From assembly GCA_022447685.1 (NCBI GenBank), contig JAKVAO010000001.1, positions 1 to 64,000 of the forward strand: a stretch of DNA of 64,000 nucleotides, given 5' to 3'. The position numbers and the translations under genes are program-made. The stretch is from Candidatus Caenarcanales bacterium. Lineage in GTDB: Bacteria; Cyanobacteriota; Vampirovibrionia; LMEP-6097. Each line of letters begins with the position of its first letter. Positions within the stretch are counted from its first letter, which is position 1. The notes under the pieces are model-generated. The model was not told the origin of the DNA and did no database searches. It saw nothing but the letters and a program-made list of their open reading frames with translations. Below, in pieces: positions 43,525 to 54,096 of this stretch.

Positions 43525-44436
43525 AGACAAAGCATCCAAAAATTTCAGGGAACCTGTTTTAATTCTAAGTTCATAGTCAAGTAATTTTTCAAGTAGTTTT
43601 TCAATGTGAACTAAATTCATATTTCTACTATCTTTTTTGAGGTGATAGACTCTGCCAGATTTGATATTGAGAACACTTGCAATTTGATCATCAGAGAATT
43701 TTTCCTGACTAAGCAGCAATACTGTTTTGAATGTATCGAGATTGCTCTGTAGCAGGCTCAGTAAGCCAAGATTATTTTCTTGTAGTTTATCTTTTTTTAT
43801 TTTTTGAAGTTCATTGATGGCTTTTACTTGTTGATTACTTGCAAGGTATTTAATAAATTCAAAAACATCATAGTTACTTAGGCAATATTCTTTTAGGTGA
43901 CTGATTTTGAGCGGATTATGTATGAATGCCACTCTCTCGATTTCTTTGTATAGATGAGCTGAATCCTCGCAGCCAATATAATCAATAAACTCCCTAAGGT
44001 CTGGAGTCGATACTTTTATATCACTATTGTCTTTTAATGCTTGACTGAGCCATTGAAGGCACTCTTTTTGCTCCCAGGATTTAAATTTTTTGAATTGTTC
44101 AATTTTGCATTCTTTGACCTGCTTCAGTTCTTTAAATAATTTCGTTGTGGCTTTTACACTCTCTGCTTCGAGAACTATTGTTTTACTTTGATTACTGATA
44201 GTCTCTAAAAAAAACTTTATATACTTATCTTCTTGCTTTTCAGCAAATATCGATAGATTTTTGAAAATAAGGTTTTGTTTGTTATTACTATCAAACAAAG
44301 AGTTACCCTGATTTAGTATCGAGCATATATCCTCTAGTTTACTTGCATCATGAATTTTGAAATCTTCGTCATTACCCAGCTCTTTTAACCTGAGTTGACG
44401 TCTAAATCTATCTTCACCGTAGATAAGGTAAATCAT
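43507..44436 (-). CDS. holA: DNA polymerase III subunit delta
   Basis: 309 aa. Begins MIYLIYGEDRFRRQ, the delta-family N-terminus (an AAA-type domain without Walker A), with the central segment CEDSAHLYKEIERVA and a C-terminal helical collar region (LLSLLQSNLDTFKTVLLLSQ). HolA opens the sliding clamp as part of the clamp loader. Identification rests on N-terminal pattern and length; conservation in this family is low. Confidence 0.8.
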   Translation of the reverse strand: MIYLIYGEDRFRRQLRLKELGNDEDFKIHDASKLEDICSILNQGNSLFDSNNKQNLIFKNLSIFAEKQEDKYIKFFLETISNQSKTIVLEAESVKATTKLFKELKQVKECKIEQFKKFKSWEQKECLQWLSQALKDNSDIKVSTPDLREFIDYIGCEDSAHLYKEIERVAFIHNPLKISHLKEYCLSNYDVFEFIKYLASNQQVKAINELQKIKKDKLQENNLGLLSLLQSNLDTFKTVLLLSQEKFSDDQIASVLNIKSGRVYHLKKDSRNMNLVHIEKLLEKLLDYELRIKTGSLKFLDALSLLVHA

Positions 44437-44466
44437 TCATAGCTAAATATACTATATCTTTGCTAT

Positions 44467-44733
44467 CTACCCTATCATCTTCGATATAGATACTGGTTTT
44501 ACAAATTGCTTAAAACTTTCTTGGGTTTTAGATTTACTTGAACTTACAAGTTTCTTTTCCTCTTCTTTGTTGTTTACTCTTTTGGTAAATAATGGAATAC
44601 CTGATTCCCTTTCTTTTTTCCCTTGGGCAATGGCAGATTTTAGTAATGTAGGCTGCCTTAAATCATCTCTTAATCTAGATGCAATTATTTCTCTTACTTT
44701 ACTTAATTTAATTTTTTTCTTGGTTTGATTCAT
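44467..44733 (-). CDS. small basic hypothetical protein, 88 aa
   Basis: Start at ATG 44733 (AGGA 4-8 nt upstream); a TTG six codons earlier also reads in frame. The product is Lys/Ser-rich and likely disordered (begins MNQTKKKIKLSKVREIIASR). No family is recognised. It lies 30 nt upstream of holA on the same strand and divergent from the ribosomal operon. Confidence 0.5.
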   Translation of the reverse strand: MNQTKKKIKLSKVREIIASRLRDDLRQPTLLKSAIAQGKKERESGIPLFTKRVNNKEEEKKLVSSSKSKTQESFKQFVKPVSISKMIG

Positions 44734-44953
44734 TATTCCTACTGACTCCAACTATTTATTAGCAATAAATGTAGTTTAATCAAAAAATATTAAGCCTTGG
44801 TTAAGAGTCCTGCTTTGCTCTATCTCTGGCAAAAATAAAAATCTTAAGCTTTTTTTCAATATGAATAAGTTATGGGAGCTAATACTTTGCTATCATATTA
44901 GTTCGTTATTTTTATGCTCAAGTTGAGTATCTAAATAATTTCAGGTAAAACAT

Positions 44954-45796
44954 ATGGCCCTTAAGAAGAAAAATCCAAAAACACCAGGCGCTAGAGGCAT
45001 GATCACTCTAGAAAGAACTGATTTGACTAAGTCAAAGCCAGAAAAGTCTTTAATTGTCAAGCTGAATAAGTCTACTGGTAGAAATAACTTAGGTAGAATC
45101 ACTTGTAGGCACAAAGGTGGTGCTGTTAAGAAGAAATACAGAATTGTTGACTGGAAAAGAGATAAGTTTGGTATTCCAGCTACTGTAAAAGCTATTGAAT
45201 ATGATCCAAATAGAAATGTACATTTAGCTCTACTTTTCTATAAAGACGGTGAAAAGCGTTATATCCTTGCACCTAAAGGTTTAAATATTGGAACAATTGT
45301 AGAGTCAGGCCCAGAATCTGAGATTGCTATCGGAAACTGTTTACCACTTAGAGATATTCCTCAAGGTACAACTGTTCACTGTATCGAGCTAAACCTTGGT
45401 AAAGGTGCTCAAATGGTAAGATCAGCTGGATCTTCAGCTATGCTATCTGCAAAAGATGGTGATTATGCAATTATCAAACTTCCATCTGGTGAGTTGAGAA
45501 GAGTTCATTTAGACTGTATCGCTACTATTGGTACTTTGGGTAATGCTGACCAGAAAAATACTGTTACTGGTAAAGCTGGTATTAATAGACATAAAGGTAT
45601 CAGGCCTACTGTTCGAGGTTCTGCTATGAACCCTGTTGATCACCCTCATGGTGGTGGTGAAGGTAGAGCACCTATTGGTGGTATTCCTAAAACATTTAAA
45701 GGTAAGAGAGTTGGTATTAAGACTAGAAAGAATAAGCGTTCTTCTAAGTACATAATTACTAACAGAAGAGGTAGAAAGGTAGCAGCAACTAGCTAG
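44954..45796 (+). CDS. rplB: 50S ribosomal protein L2
   Basis: 280 aa, binds 23S rRNA near the peptidyl-transferase centre. Ends with the conserved [16 protein letters not shown] and the basic tail. It is the first gene of this ribosomal operon. The usual upstream rpsJ-rplC-rplD-rplW are missing and a 220-bp A/T-rich region with the promoter precedes it, so the operon has been split at this point. Confidence 0.99.
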   Translation: MALKKKNPKTPGARGMITLERTDLTKSKPEKSLIVKLNKSTGRNNLGRITCRHKGGAVKKKYRIVDWKRDKFGIPATVKAIEYDPNRNVHLALLFYKDGEKRYILAPKGLNIGTIVESGPESEIAIGNCLPLRDIPQGTTVHCIELNLGKGAQMVRSAGSSAMLSAKDGDYAIIKLPSGELRRVHLDCIATIGTLGNADQKNTVTGKAGINRHKGIRPTVRGSAMNPVDHPHGGGEGRAPIGGIPKTFKGKRVGIKTRKNKRSSKYIITNRRGRKVAATS

Positions 45797-45812
45797 TTAA
45801 AAGGTAAGATTT

Positions 45813-46094
45813 ATGTCACGTTCAACAAAAAAAGGACCATATGTTCATCATTCACTCTGGAAAAAGCTTCAACAAGCTATAGAGAAAGGTGAGAAGAAAG
45901 TTATCAAAACATGGAAGAGATCTTCAATGATACTTCCTGAAATGGTTGGTTTCACAATCGCTGTATATAATGGTCAAAAGTTTATTCCTGTGTATTGTTC
46001 AGAATCAATGGTTGGTCACAGGTTAGGTGAATTTGCTCTTACTAGAACATTTAGAGGGCATGCAGGATCTAAGAAAGCAAAAGTTGGCAGATAA
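45813..46094 (+). CDS. rpsS: 30S ribosomal protein S19
   Basis: 93 aa, head of the 30S subunit. Starts [18 protein letters not shown] and ends with the [15 protein letters not shown] motif. Its stop codon overlaps the start of rplV (TAATG). Confidence 0.98.
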   Translation: MSRSTKKGPYVHHSLWKKLQQAIEKGEKKVIKTWKRSSMILPEMVGFTIAVYNGQKFIPVYCSESMVGHRLGEFALTRTFRGHAGSKKAKVGR

Positions 46095-46528
46095 TGGTAG
46101 AAAAAGTAACAGTTAAAGCAAGATTAGGATTTATTAGGCAAACTGCAAGAAAACTTCGCAGAACAGTAAATCTTATTAGAAAAATGAAAGCTGGTGAAGC
46201 TCTAGATACATTAAGGTTCCTACCTTATGCAGCAGCTACTTCAGTGAAGAAATTATTAATGAGTGCAATGGCAAATGCTAAAGCTAATCATGGTATTGAT
46301 AAGCCTGAGGATTTATATATTTCTCAATTCTTAGTTGACGATAAAAGCATTCTAAAAAGATATAGAGCAAGAGCAAGAGGACGTGCTTTCTCTATATATA
46401 AAAGATGTTCACAAATGAATATTGTTTTAAGTGAAATGAATCCTGCTGAATATGCTAAGCATGTGTGGGAAGTGTCTCCTAGAAACAAAAAAAACTGGAA
46501 AAAGGATAATAAGGAGCTAAGCAAGTAA
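46094..46528 (+). CDS. rplV: 50S ribosomal protein L22
   Basis: 144 aa, lines the exit tunnel. Recognised by RQTARKLRRTVNLIR and RYRARARGRAFSIYKR. The C-terminus extends about 30 residues beyond the usual end (to KKDNKELSK). It overlaps rpsC by one base (TAATG). Confidence 0.97.
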   Translation: MVEKVTVKARLGFIRQTARKLRRTVNLIRKMKAGEALDTLRFLPYAAATSVKKLLMSAMANAKANHGIDKPEDLYISQFLVDDKSILKRYRARARGRAFSIYKRCSQMNIVLSEMNPAEYAKHVWEVSPRNKKNWKKDNKELSK

Positions 46529-47244
46529 TGGGACAGAAAGTACCACCACGCGCAAATAGATTAGGTATTGTTGAATCTTCTGATTCTATAACTTATGTAG
46601 AATTCAGAGCAGGACAATTTGCATACGTTCTTCAAGAAGATACTTTGATTAGAAAGTATGTTAAGAAGAAACTTAAAAACGCAGGTATTAGCAAAATTAT
46701 TATTCAAAGAAAGCCTGGTCAAGTTCAAGTTAACTTGATGACAGCGAGACCTGGTTTGGTTTTTGGTAAGTCTAACGAAGGTTTGGATACTTTAAGAGCT
46801 GAATTGACAGCACTTATTAATCGTCCAGAGCTTACCTTACAAGTTAATGTTTTTGAAGTTAATAAAATTGATGTAGATGCACAGCTTATTGCTGAGAGTA
46901 TTGCTCAGCAGCTTGAGAGAAGAATTGCTTTTAGAAGAGCAATGAAGCAGTTTATCCAAAGAGCGATGAGAGCTGGAGCTACAGGTATCAAGATTGAAGT
47001 TTCTGGAAGATTGGCAGGTATCGAGATTGCTAGAACAGAGAGATCTCAAGAAGGTAGTGTTCCTTGCCATACTTTTAGAGCAAACATAGATTATGGATTC
47101 TCTGAGGCCCTTACTACTTATGGAAACATTGGTATCAAAGTATGGGTAAATCATGGAATTCTTAAGCCAGGAGAAAAGGCGAAGTTAAATATTAAAGCCG
47201 CTGCTGGAAATATGGGAGGAGTAACAGCTAATGCTGCAGCCTAA
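46528..47244 (+). CDS. rpsC: 30S ribosomal protein S3
   Basis: 238 aa, KH domain plus S3 C-terminal domain. Starts [14 protein letters not shown] and contains [18 protein letters not shown] and [17 protein letters not shown]. Overlaps rplP by 14 nt. Confidence 0.98.
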   Translation: MGQKVPPRANRLGIVESSDSITYVEFRAGQFAYVLQEDTLIRKYVKKKLKNAGISKIIIQRKPGQVQVNLMTARPGLVFGKSNEGLDTLRAELTALINRPELTLQVNVFEVNKIDVDAQLIAESIAQQLERRIAFRRAMKQFIQRAMRAGATGIKIEVSGRLAGIEIARTERSQEGSVPCHTFRANIDYGFSEALTTYGNIGIKVWVNHGILKPGEKAKLNIKAAAGNMGGVTANAAA

Positions 47245-47644
47245 GAGAACTAAATTTAGAAAACAAATGCGTGGCCGCATGACTGGTAAAGAAACTCGTG
47301 GTGCTAAGATTGATTTCGGTGATATTGGTCTTCAAGCACTTGAGCCAAAATGGATTACTTCAAGACAGATAGAGGCAGCTAGAAGAGCTATGACTCGTCA
47401 TATCAAGAGGGGTGGTCGTATTTGGATTAGAATTTTCCCAGATAAGCCAGTAACAATGAGACCTGCTGAAACTAGAATGGGTGCTGGTAAAGGTAATCCT
47501 GAATTTTGGGTAGCTGTTGTTAAGCCAGGTAGAGTTATTTTTGAAATAGCTGGTGTTGATCTTGCTTTAGCAAAGAGAGCATTAGAGTTAGCAGCTGCTA
47601 AATTCCCATGCAAATGTAAGATTATTACTAAGGAGGGTTTATAG
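47231..47644 (+). CDS. rplP: 50S ribosomal protein L16
   Basis: 137 aa at the A-site/tRNA region. Contains [33 protein letters not shown] and the [19 protein letters not shown] signature. Start MLQPKRTKF overlaps the end of rpsC. Confidence 0.98.
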   Translation: MLQPKRTKFRKQMRGRMTGKETRGAKIDFGDIGLQALEPKWITSRQIEAARRAMTRHIKRGGRIWIRIFPDKPVTMRPAETRMGAGKGNPEFWVAVVKPGRVIFEIAGVDLALAKRALELAAAKFPCKCKIITKEGL

Positions 47645-47646
47645 TT

Positions 47647-47853
47647 ATGTTATTAAAAGCTAAAGATTTAAGAGATAAATCAGTAGATGAATTGAAATCA
47701 GAGCTCAAAACATTATATAATGACTTATTCGAAGCTAAGATGGCACTTCACTCTAGAAAGCTTGAAAACCTTTCATCAATAAGAGAAATTAAGAAGTCGG
47801 TAGCTAGAATCTACACTGTAATTAAGGAAAAGGAAGAGCTAGAGAATGCCTAA
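47647..47853 (+). CDS. rpmC: 50S ribosomal protein L29
   Basis: 68 aa helical hairpin near the tunnel exit. Typical [17 protein letters not shown] and [19 protein letters not shown]. Overlaps the start of rpsQ by 8 nt. Confidence 0.96.
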   Translation: MLLKAKDLRDKSVDELKSELKTLYNDLFEAKMALHSRKLENLSSIREIKKSVARIYTVIKEKEELENA

Positions 47854-48091
47854 AAGAAGATTAATCGGTATTGTAAAAAGCGCTAAAGTAGACAAAACTA
47901 TCCAAGTTATAGTTACTACTAAAGTTAAGCATAAGCGTTATCACAAAATTATCAATAGATCAAAGACTTTTGCCGCTCATGATTCAGAAAATCTAGCAGC
48001 TGCAGGTGATAAGGTTCTTATCGAAGAATCTCGCCCTATTTCTAAAACCAAGAAGTGGGTATTAGTCAATGTATTGGAGAAAGCTATTTAA
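47846..48091 (+). CDS. rpsQ: 30S ribosomal protein S17
   Basis: 81 aa OB-fold protein. Recognised by LIGIVKSAKVDKTIQVIV, KRYHKIINRSKTFAAHD and IEESRPISKTKKWVL. Start overlaps rpmC. Confidence 0.97.
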   Translation: MPKRRLIGIVKSAKVDKTIQVIVTTKVKHKRYHKIINRSKTFAAHDSENLAAAGDKVLIEESRPISKTKKWVLVNVLEKAI

Positions 48092-48101
48092 GGGATAAAG
48101 C

Positions 48102-48467
48102 ATGTTACAACAAGAAAGTGAGTTAAATGTTGCTGATAACACTGGCGCTAAGAGGGTCAGAATAATAAGAGTATTGAAAGCTAACGCAAAGTTTGCTGAA
48201 TTAGGAGATACTTTTGTTGCTACTGTTAAGGATGCACTTCCTAACATGTCAGTAAAGAAATCTGCGATTGTTCGTGGTGTGGTTGCACGCATGAAGAAAC
48301 GTAAGAGAAGAAAAGACGGTAGTTGGATTGAATTCGATGAAAATGCATGTGTCTTAATCGACAAAGCAGGAAACCCAATCGGTTCTCGTGTATTTGGTCC
48401 TATTGCTAGAGAGTTAAGAGAGCATGGATTTATGAAGATCGTTTCTCTAGCTCAGGAGGTAGTTTAA
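48102..48467 (+). CDS. rplN: 50S ribosomal protein L14
   Basis: 121 aa. Starts [18 protein letters not shown]; contains [19 protein letters not shown] and [20 protein letters not shown]. Stop overlaps start of rplX (TAATG). Confidence 0.98.
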   Translation: MLQQESELNVADNTGAKRVRIIRVLKANAKFAELGDTFVATVKDALPNMSVKKSAIVRGVVARMKKRKRRKDGSWIEFDENACVLIDKAGNPIGSRVFGPIARELREHGFMKIVSLAQEVV

Positions 48468-48910
48468 TGAATAACACTAAGAAAAAAAAGCCATTAAAGA
48501 GATATACTAAAGCTGCTGTTAAGCCTTTTGTGAAGAAAGGATCTAAGCTACTTTTATCTAGAGCGCTTAATAAGGTTGGAGCTTCTAACCCTAGAGTTAA
48601 GTCGCACGTTAAATGTGGTGATGAAGTTATTGTAATCAGCGGTTCTAGCAAAGGTAAAATTTCTAAAGTATTAGACGTTTTCCAAGATGGAACCATTATT
48701 GTAGAAGGCGTTAATGTAAAGACTAAGCATAAGAAAGCTTATGATCCTGGACAAGAAGGTGAAATTACTAAGATTGAAGCTCCTATTTATGCTTCTAATG
48801 TAATGATCTGGGATGAAACTGCAAAGAAAGCTTCAAGAGTAGGTAAGAAAACCCTTGAAAATGGTTCAAAGGTTAGAATTTCCAAAGTAAGTGGGGAGCA
48901 ATTAGATTAA
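48467..48910 (+). CDS. rplX: 50S ribosomal protein L24, with N-terminal extension
   Basis: 147 aa, about 40 longer than usual. The KOW core starts near residue 45 ([21 protein letters not shown]) and includes NVKTKHKK. Residues 1-40 are a Lys-rich extension without recognised homology ([16 protein letters not shown]). It binds 23S rRNA early in assembly; the extension probably adds rRNA contacts. Stop overlaps the start of rplE. Confidence 0.96.
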   Translation: MNNTKKKKPLKRYTKAAVKPFVKKGSKLLLSRALNKVGASNPRVKSHVKCGDEVIVISGSSKGKISKVLDVFQDGTIIVEGVNVKTKHKKAYDPGQEGEITKIEAPIYASNVMIWDETAKKASRVGKKTLENGSKVRISKVSGEQLD

Positions 48911-49470
48911 TGGCTACAAGTTTAAAAGAAAAATATAATAGCGAAGTAAAGAACGAACTTAAAGATGATCTTAAATGTGCTAACGTTCACCAAATTCCAA
49001 AATTACAAAAGATTATTATTAACTTTGGTTTAGGTGAATCTGCATCTAATTCTAAAACTTTAGAGAGAGCAATTGAAGAATTAGCTAATATTTCTGGGCA
49101 AAAGCCAGTAATCACTAGAGCTAGAAAATCTATTGCAGGTTTCAAGTTAAGAGAAGGTGCTCCAATTGGTATCAAAGTTACTTTAAGAAGTGAAAAAATG
49201 TACAACTTCTTCAGTAAATTAGTTAATATCGCAATGCCAAGGATTAGAGATTTCCAAGGAATTTCTCGTAAGTCTTTTGACGGTAAAGGTAATTATACTT
49301 TCGGTATCAAGGAACAGATTATATTTCCTGAAATTAAGTATGATCAAGTAGACGCTATTAGAGGTATGGATATTACTATTTGTACATCTGCTACTAATGA
49401 CGCTGATGCATTAGTACTTTTAGAAAAACTTGGAATGCCTTTCAAGAAGGTAGCTGGAGCAAAGGGATAA
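48910..49470 (+). CDS. rplE: 50S ribosomal protein L5
   Basis: 186 aa, binds 5S rRNA. Contains [37 protein letters not shown] and [16 protein letters not shown]. Confidence 0.98.
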   Translation: MATSLKEKYNSEVKNELKDDLKCANVHQIPKLQKIIINFGLGESASNSKTLERAIEELANISGQKPVITRARKSIAGFKLREGAPIGIKVTLRSEKMYNFFSKLVNIAMPRIRDFQGISRKSFDGKGNYTFGIKEQIIFPEIKYDQVDAIRGMDITICTSATNDADALVLLEKLGMPFKKVAGAKG

Positions 49471-49477
49471 TTTAATT

Positions 49478-49783
49478 ATGGCAAAGAAATCTTGTATTCA
49501 AAAAACAAAGAAGAAAGAAAGGCTTATTGAAAAGTTTGCTAAGAAACGTGGTGAGCTAAAAGCTAAGATGAATGATCCAGAATTGGATTTTGAAGAAAGA
49601 ATAGCAATTCAGGAGAAACTTGAAAACCTTCCACTTAATTCATCTCGTGTTAGACACAGAAATAGATGTTGGTTGACTGGTAGACCTCGTGGTTACCATA
49701 GAGATTTAGGTTTATGTCGTAACTCACTTAGAGAGATGGCTCATAGAGGATTGATTCCTGGTTTAACGAAGGCTAGTTGGTAA
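49478..49783 (+). CDS. rpsN: 30S ribosomal protein S14 (zinc-free long type)
   Basis: 101 aa. Ends with the S14 signature RNRCWLTGRPRGYHRDLG then PGLTKASW. It lacks the CxxC...CxxC of the short zinc form, so it is the C-minus type. Its position between rplE and rpsH is the standard spc order, which true cyanobacteria do not keep. Confidence 0.97.
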   Translation: MAKKSCIQKTKKKERLIEKFAKKRGELKAKMNDPELDFEERIAIQEKLENLPLNSSRVRHRNRCWLTGRPRGYHRDLGLCRNSLREMAHRGLIPGLTKASW

Positions 49784-49795
49784 TCGGAGTATAAA

Positions 49796-50230
49796 ATGGT
49801 TGTAAAAGATTCAAAAACAAAAACAAATAAAGTAAGTAACGATCCAGTATCTGATTGTCTTACTAGAATTAGAAATGCAGTAACTATCAAGAAAAATAAA
49901 GTTGATGTTCCTTTCAGTAAGTTAAAGCTAGCTTTAATAGATTTACTTCAGAAAGAAGGTTACATTAAGTCTTATGAAGTAATCAATATAGATACTCCTT
50001 CAATGAAGTCTATTATTATTGAATTGAAGTATGTACAGGGTGAATCTGCGATTAAAGGCTTAAAAAGAGTTTCAAAGCCTGGACTTAGAAAATACTCAAA
50101 GTCTAAGTATGTTCCAAGAATTTTAAACGGTTTAGGTATCTGCGTAATATCTACAAATAAAGGATTGATTACTGATAGAAAAGCAAGAGCTGAAAAATGT
50201 GGTGGAGAAATTCTTTGCACCGTTTGGTAA
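49796..50230 (+). CDS. rpsH: 30S ribosomal protein S8
   Basis: 144 aa with a short Lys-rich N-terminal extension before NDPVSDCLTRIRNAV. C-terminus has the signature ISTNKGLITDRKARAEKCGG. It binds 16S helix 21 and in many bacteria autoregulates the spc operon. Confidence 0.97.
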   Translation: MVVKDSKTKTNKVSNDPVSDCLTRIRNAVTIKKNKVDVPFSKLKLALIDLLQKEGYIKSYEVINIDTPSMKSIIIELKYVQGESAIKGLKRVSKPGLRKYSKSKYVPRILNGLGICVISTNKGLITDRKARAEKCGGEILCTVW

Positions 50231-50249
50231 TTTAAAGGGATAAGGAAAA

Positions 50250-50804
50250 ATGTCTAGAATAGGTAAGAAAGAAATAATAATCCCAGAAAATGTCCAAGTG
50301 ACATTAGAGGAAAGTGATTTTGGAACTTTAGTTAAAGTTAAAGGTCCTAAAGCTGAGTTAGAGAAGTTAATCAGACCTGAGATAGCCTTAGCTCAAGAAG
50401 ATAAAGTTTTGAAATTGACTGTAGCTAAGAAGACTAAGCAATCAAATGCTTTCTATGGTTTATCTAGAACTTTAATCAACAATATGATAGTTGGCGTTAC
50501 AGTTGGCTTCAATAAAGAACTTGAGATTCAAGGTGTTGGTTATAGAGCTTTAATGCAAGGTCAAGCTATTAATTTTCAGCTTGGTAAGTCTCACCCAGAG
50601 GTTTTTGACGCTCCATCAGGGATTACTTTTACTGTTGAAAAAACAGGACTTGGAATTAAGGTTGAAGGTGCAGATAAAGAACTTGTTGGTCAAGTAGCAG
50701 CTTCAATAAGAGCTTTAAGACCAGTAGAAGTTTATAAAGGTAAAGGTATCAGATATAAAGGCGAGTATGTTCGTAAGAAAGCTGGTAAGTCTGGTGGTAA
50801 GTAA
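50250..50804 (+). CDS. rplF: 50S ribosomal protein L6
   Basis: 184 aa, two L6 repeats. Starts MSRIGKKEIIIP; contains ELEIQGVGYRA and KGKGIRYKGEYVRKKAGK. Preceded by AAAGGGATAAGGA. Confidence 0.98.
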   Translation: MSRIGKKEIIIPENVQVTLEESDFGTLVKVKGPKAELEKLIRPEIALAQEDKVLKLTVAKKTKQSNAFYGLSRTLINNMIVGVTVGFNKELEIQGVGYRALMQGQAINFQLGKSHPEVFDAPSGITFTVEKTGLGIKVEGADKELVGQVAASIRALRPVEVYKGKGIRYKGEYVRKKAGKSGGK

Positions 50805-50824
50805 AATTTTAAAGGAATTTCAAA

Positions 50825-51211
50825 ATGGCATTAGTTTCAAGAAAAGTTAGAAGACAGAAAAGGCATTTTAGGGCAAGAAGAAAGCTTGTTGGTACTCAAG
50901 ACAGACCTAGATTATCTGTATATAGATCAAATAAGCATATTTCAGCCCAGATTGTAGTTGATTCAGATCCCGAGAATCCAAGTAAGGGAGCTATAACTCT
51001 TTGTGCAACTTCTTCTTATTCTTCTAAACTCAAACCTGAGTTGAATGGTGGAGCTAATGTAGCAGCTGCAGAGTTAGTTGGTAAAACTGTTGCTGAGCTT
51101 GCAAAAGAAAAAGGTATATCAAAAGTAGTTTTTGATAAAGGTGGAAATTTATACCACGGTAGAGTAAAGGCTTTAGCAGAAGCTGCAAGAGAAGCAGGAC
51201 TAGAGTTTTAA
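50825..51211 (+). CDS. rplR: 50S ribosomal protein L18
   Basis: 128 aa 5S rRNA-binding protein. Contains [26 protein letters not shown] N-terminus and [20 protein letters not shown]. Followed by rpsE after 11 nt. Confidence 0.97.
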   Translation: MALVSRKVRRQKRHFRARRKLVGTQDRPRLSVYRSNKHISAQIVVDSDPENPSKGAITLCATSSYSSKLKPELNGGANVAAAELVGKTVAELAKEKGISKVVFDKGGNLYHGRVKALAEAAREAGLEF

Positions 51212-51222
51212 TAGGAGTTTTT

Positions 51223-51993
51223 ATGTCAGAAGAAGCAAAAAAAGAGGAAAACAAAGTTAAGGTTACTGAAGTAAAAGAAACTTCTAAAGAAGCTGAGAAG
51301 GTAGTTGAAGTTAAAGCAGAGACTAACAAAGAAGCAAATTCTAAAGATAAAGATGCTGGTGTAGCTGTTGCTAAGCTTGATGATACAGAAAGCGCAATCA
51401 TTGGTAAAGAAGCTGCTCCATCTTCAGAAAAATCTGATCCTAAAGCTTTTAACAAAAAGAAAAAGAAAAAAGACGGTGGTCAGAGAAGACAAAAGAGATC
51501 TGAAACTCAAGAAGCTGAGTACATAGAGAAAGTTGTTCAAGTTAGAAGAGTAACCAAAGTTGTTAAAGGTGGTAAAAAGCTTTCTTTCAGAGTTGTTGTT
51601 ATTATTGGTAACGAGAAAGGTAAAGTAGGAGTTGGAGTTGGTAAAGCTTCTGAAGTATTAGGTGCTATTCGTAAAGCAGTATATGATGCTAGAAAGAACT
51701 TAGTTGATATTTCTATGGTTGCTAGCACTATCTCACATAGAGTAGTTGCAAGAGCTGCTGGTTCAGAGATTATGCTTAAGCCTGCTGCTGAAGGTACTGG
51801 TATCATTGCTGGTGGTACAGCTAGGATTGTATTAGAGCTTTCTGGTCTAGGTGATATACTTGCTAAATCTAAGGGATCAAAATCTCCACTAAACGTAGCT
51901 AGAGCTACGATTAAAGCTTTACAATCACTTAGAAGTTTCAAAGACGTTGCAAAATTAAGAGGTTTAACTGTAAAACAAATGCTTTTTGCATAA
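51223..51993 (+). CDS. rpsE: 30S ribosomal protein S5, with long charged N-terminal extension
   Basis: 256 aa; ordinary S5 is about 165. The S5 core begins near residue 98 (EYIEKVVQVRRVTKVVKGGK) and continues through KVGVGVGKASEVLGAIRKA and GGTARIVLELSGLGDILAKS. Residues 1-95 are low-complexity Glu/Lys/Val/Ala (for example VVEVKAETNKEANSKDKDAG), ending with a Lys run. The extension is likely disordered. S5 controls decoding accuracy. Confidence 0.97.
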   Translation: MSEEAKKEENKVKVTEVKETSKEAEKVVEVKAETNKEANSKDKDAGVAVAKLDDTESAIIGKEAAPSSEKSDPKAFNKKKKKKDGGQRRQKRSETQEAEYIEKVVQVRRVTKVVKGGKKLSFRVVVIIGNEKGKVGVGVGKASEVLGAIRKAVYDARKNLVDISMVASTISHRVVARAAGSEIMLKPAAEGTGIIAGGTARIVLELSGLGDILAKSKGSKSPLNVARATIKALQSLRSFKDVAKLRGLTVKQMLFA

Positions 51994-52006
51994 AGGATCA
52001 ATAATC

Positions 52007-52204
52007 ATGGCAGAAAAAAATAGAAAAAAAATATCAATAAAATTAGTTAGAGGATATGCTGCAGCTTCTAAGAAACAATCAAAAGTTTTAGAATCTTTAG
52101 GATTGAGAAAAACTAATGCTGTAGTTGATCATTTCGACTCTCCTACAATTTTAGGGATGGTTAAGAAAGTTGAGCACTTAGTGCAAGTTCAGGAACTTGT
52201 ATAA
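52007..52204 (+). CDS. rpmD: 50S ribosomal protein L30
   Basis: 65 aa from ATG 52007 with AAAGGA upstream; a longer frame from 51986 overlaps the rpsE stop and is not used. Contains ISIKLVRGYAAASKKQ, LGLRKTNAVVDHFDSP and MVKKVEHLVQV. L30 is absent from cyanobacteria and chloroplasts, so its presence matters for placing the organism. Confidence 0.93.
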   Translation: MAEKNRKKISIKLVRGYAAASKKQSKVLESLGLRKTNAVVDHFDSPTILGMVKKVEHLVQVQELV

Positions 52205-52229
52205 GTTATATTGTTAGGAGTTTGAGAAA

Positions 52230-52688
52230 ATGGCAGAGAATCTTAAGAATTTAGATAAAGCAGAAGGCTCAGTAAAGACTAGAGCTAGAAAAGGTAGAGG
52301 TATTGCTTCTGGTGCTGGTAAAACTAGTGGTAGAGGAATGAGAGGTCAAAAATGTAGATCTGGTTATTCTAGGGAGCCTTGGAGAGAAGGTGGTCAGACT
52401 CCATTATATAGACGTTTACCTAAGAGACAAGTTAATACTAGAGTTAATAGAAAAGAATACTCAATTATTAATTTATCTGATATACAAAGCTTGGCTGAAG
52501 CTGGACATAAAGAGATTAGCTTACTAGTTTTAGAGGAAGCTGGTTTTATCAAAAAAGCATTACCATATGGTCTTAAAGTTTTAGGTGCTGGTGAACTAAG
52601 TTCTGCTGTTACTGTTAAAGCAAATAAATTTAGTGAATCTGCAAAGGAAGCTATAGAGAAAGCAGGTGGTAAAGCAATTGAAGTCTGA
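52230..52688 (+). CDS. rplO: 50S ribosomal protein L15
   Basis: 152 aa. Contains [20 protein letters not shown] and the C-terminal [24 protein letters not shown] pattern. Its 3' end overlaps secY by 11 nt or more. Confidence 0.97.
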   Translation: MAENLKNLDKAEGSVKTRARKGRGIASGAGKTSGRGMRGQKCRSGYSREPWREGGQTPLYRRLPKRQVNTRVNRKEYSIINLSDIQSLAEAGHKEISLLVLEEAGFIKKALPYGLKVLGAGELSSAVTVKANKFSESAKEAIEKAGGKAIEV

Positions 52689-54057
52689 AAATAATCAAGT
52701 ATTAAGTTTCCAAGAAATAACTAAATCATCAGGGCTCGTTCAAAAAATTATTTTTACGGCTCTGATGATATCTATTTATAGGTTTGGTGTTCATATACCT
52801 TTATATGGTGTTGATCAAGAAGCATTAAAATCTAGTACTGTCTTATCTTCAGGTTTATTAGGTCTTGTTGATATGTTTGCTGGTGGTGCTTTAAGTGCTT
52901 TATCTATTTTTGCACTTGGTATTGGTCCTTATATTACATCAAGCATTATTATGCAACTTTTGGTTGAGGTTGTATCTTATCTAAAAGATCTACAAAGAAA
53001 CCAAGGAGAAGATGGAAGGCAACAATTCCAGAAAATTACTAGATACTTAACTATAGCTCTAGCTTTCTTCCAGAGTTTAGCTTTAGCTAGATTCCTTGAT
53101 GTGGCTCAGATTGCTGTCGACCCTGGTTTTGTATTTTATGCTAGAACGATTTTAGTTTTAACTGTTACCTCTTTATTTGTTATGTGGTTAGGTGAGGTGA
53201 TTACTGAGAAAGGTGTTGGTAATGGGGCTAGCCTCTTGATTTTTGTTGGTATAGCTTCAAAACTTCCTGTAATGATAAAAGACACTGCTACAGCCCTAAG
53301 AGTGGGTTCTAGTCCTCAATGGGGAGTTATATCTCTTGTGATTCTATTCCTTGCATTGACGGTATTAATTATTTATATCCAAGAGGGATCAAGAAATTTA
53401 ACTATATTTGGTGCTAGAAAGCAGAGTGTGGTAACAAAAGACCATATATTGCCTTTGAAAATAAATCCAGCAGGTGTACTTCCAATAATTTTTGCGAGTG
53501 CTTTATTATTTATGCCAGTTCAGCTTCTAACTTTTGCAGGTATGAGTGATAAATCAGTTTCTATCTTGTTGAGAGAAACCTTTGCTGCTCTTCCTGGTAT
53601 AGCTAATCTTACAGGTACAAGTATTGGTGCTTTTGGCTCATGGGTTGCTGAAAGAATTGAATTTATATTTCAATACTCCAAAGTAGAACATTCAATTGTT
53701 TATTTAGTGATGATTGTTGCTTTCACTTTCTTCTACTCATCAATAGTACTTAACCCTAGAGTTATAGCAGATAATTTGAAGAAATCTGGTAACTCACTTG
53801 AAGGTGTTAAGCCTGGTAAGCCAACAGCTGATTTTCTAGAAAAAACTATTTCTAGAATTGTTTTAATTGGTGCTGCTGCCATTGGTTTAATTGCTGTACT
53901 TCCAATTCATGCAGAGCAATGGTTCCAAGTAAACACACTTGGTGGACTTGGTTCTACTAGTTTAATAATCCTAGTTGGTGTTGCTGTTGATGTTAGAAAT
54001 CAAATTCTATCTTATATTCAAAGTCATAGATATCAAGCTAAAAGCCTTTTAGATTAG
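52678..54057 (+). CDS. secY: preprotein translocase subunit SecY
   Basis: About 459 aa, ten transmembrane helices, the pore of the Sec translocon. The start is TTG 52678 (AGGTGG 8 nt upstream) or GTG 52666; both overlap rplO, implying coupled translation. Signatures: [68 protein letters not shown]. It is the last gene of the operon; adk, map and infA do not follow. No clear terminator hairpin is seen after it. Confidence 0.97.
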   Translation: MKSENNQVLSFQEITKSSGLVQKIIFTALMISIYRFGVHIPLYGVDQEALKSSTVLSSGLLGLVDMFAGGALSALSIFALGIGPYITSSIIMQLLVEVVSYLKDLQRNQGEDGRQQFQKITRYLTIALAFFQSLALARFLDVAQIAVDPGFVFYARTILVLTVTSLFVMWLGEVITEKGVGNGASLLIFVGIASKLPVMIKDTATALRVGSSPQWGVISLVILFLALTVLIIYIQEGSRNLTIFGARKQSVVTKDHILPLKINPAGVLPIIFASALLFMPVQLLTFAGMSDKSVSILLRETFAALPGIANLTGTSIGAFGSWVAERIEFIFQYSKVEHSIVYLVMIVAFTFFYSSIVLNPRVIADNLKKSGNSLEGVKPGKPTADFLEKTISRIVLIGAAAIGLIAVLPIHAEQWFQVNTLGGLGSTSLIILVGVAVDVRNQILSYIQSHRYQAKSLLD

Positions 54058-54096
54058 ATCTTGGTCTGGTATATTTATTTATCTATATATTCTAAA

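Noticed and set aside
44752..44953. A leader or riboswitch before the ribosomal operon
   Set aside because: The 200-bp gap is A/T-rich, and I find neither a convincing L4/S8-type structured leader nor a clear -35/-10 pair.
51054..51455. 133-codon minus-strand ORF in the rplR-rpsE region
   Set aside because: Antisense of S5's charged extension and the end of L18; compositional shadow in a strongly expressed operon.
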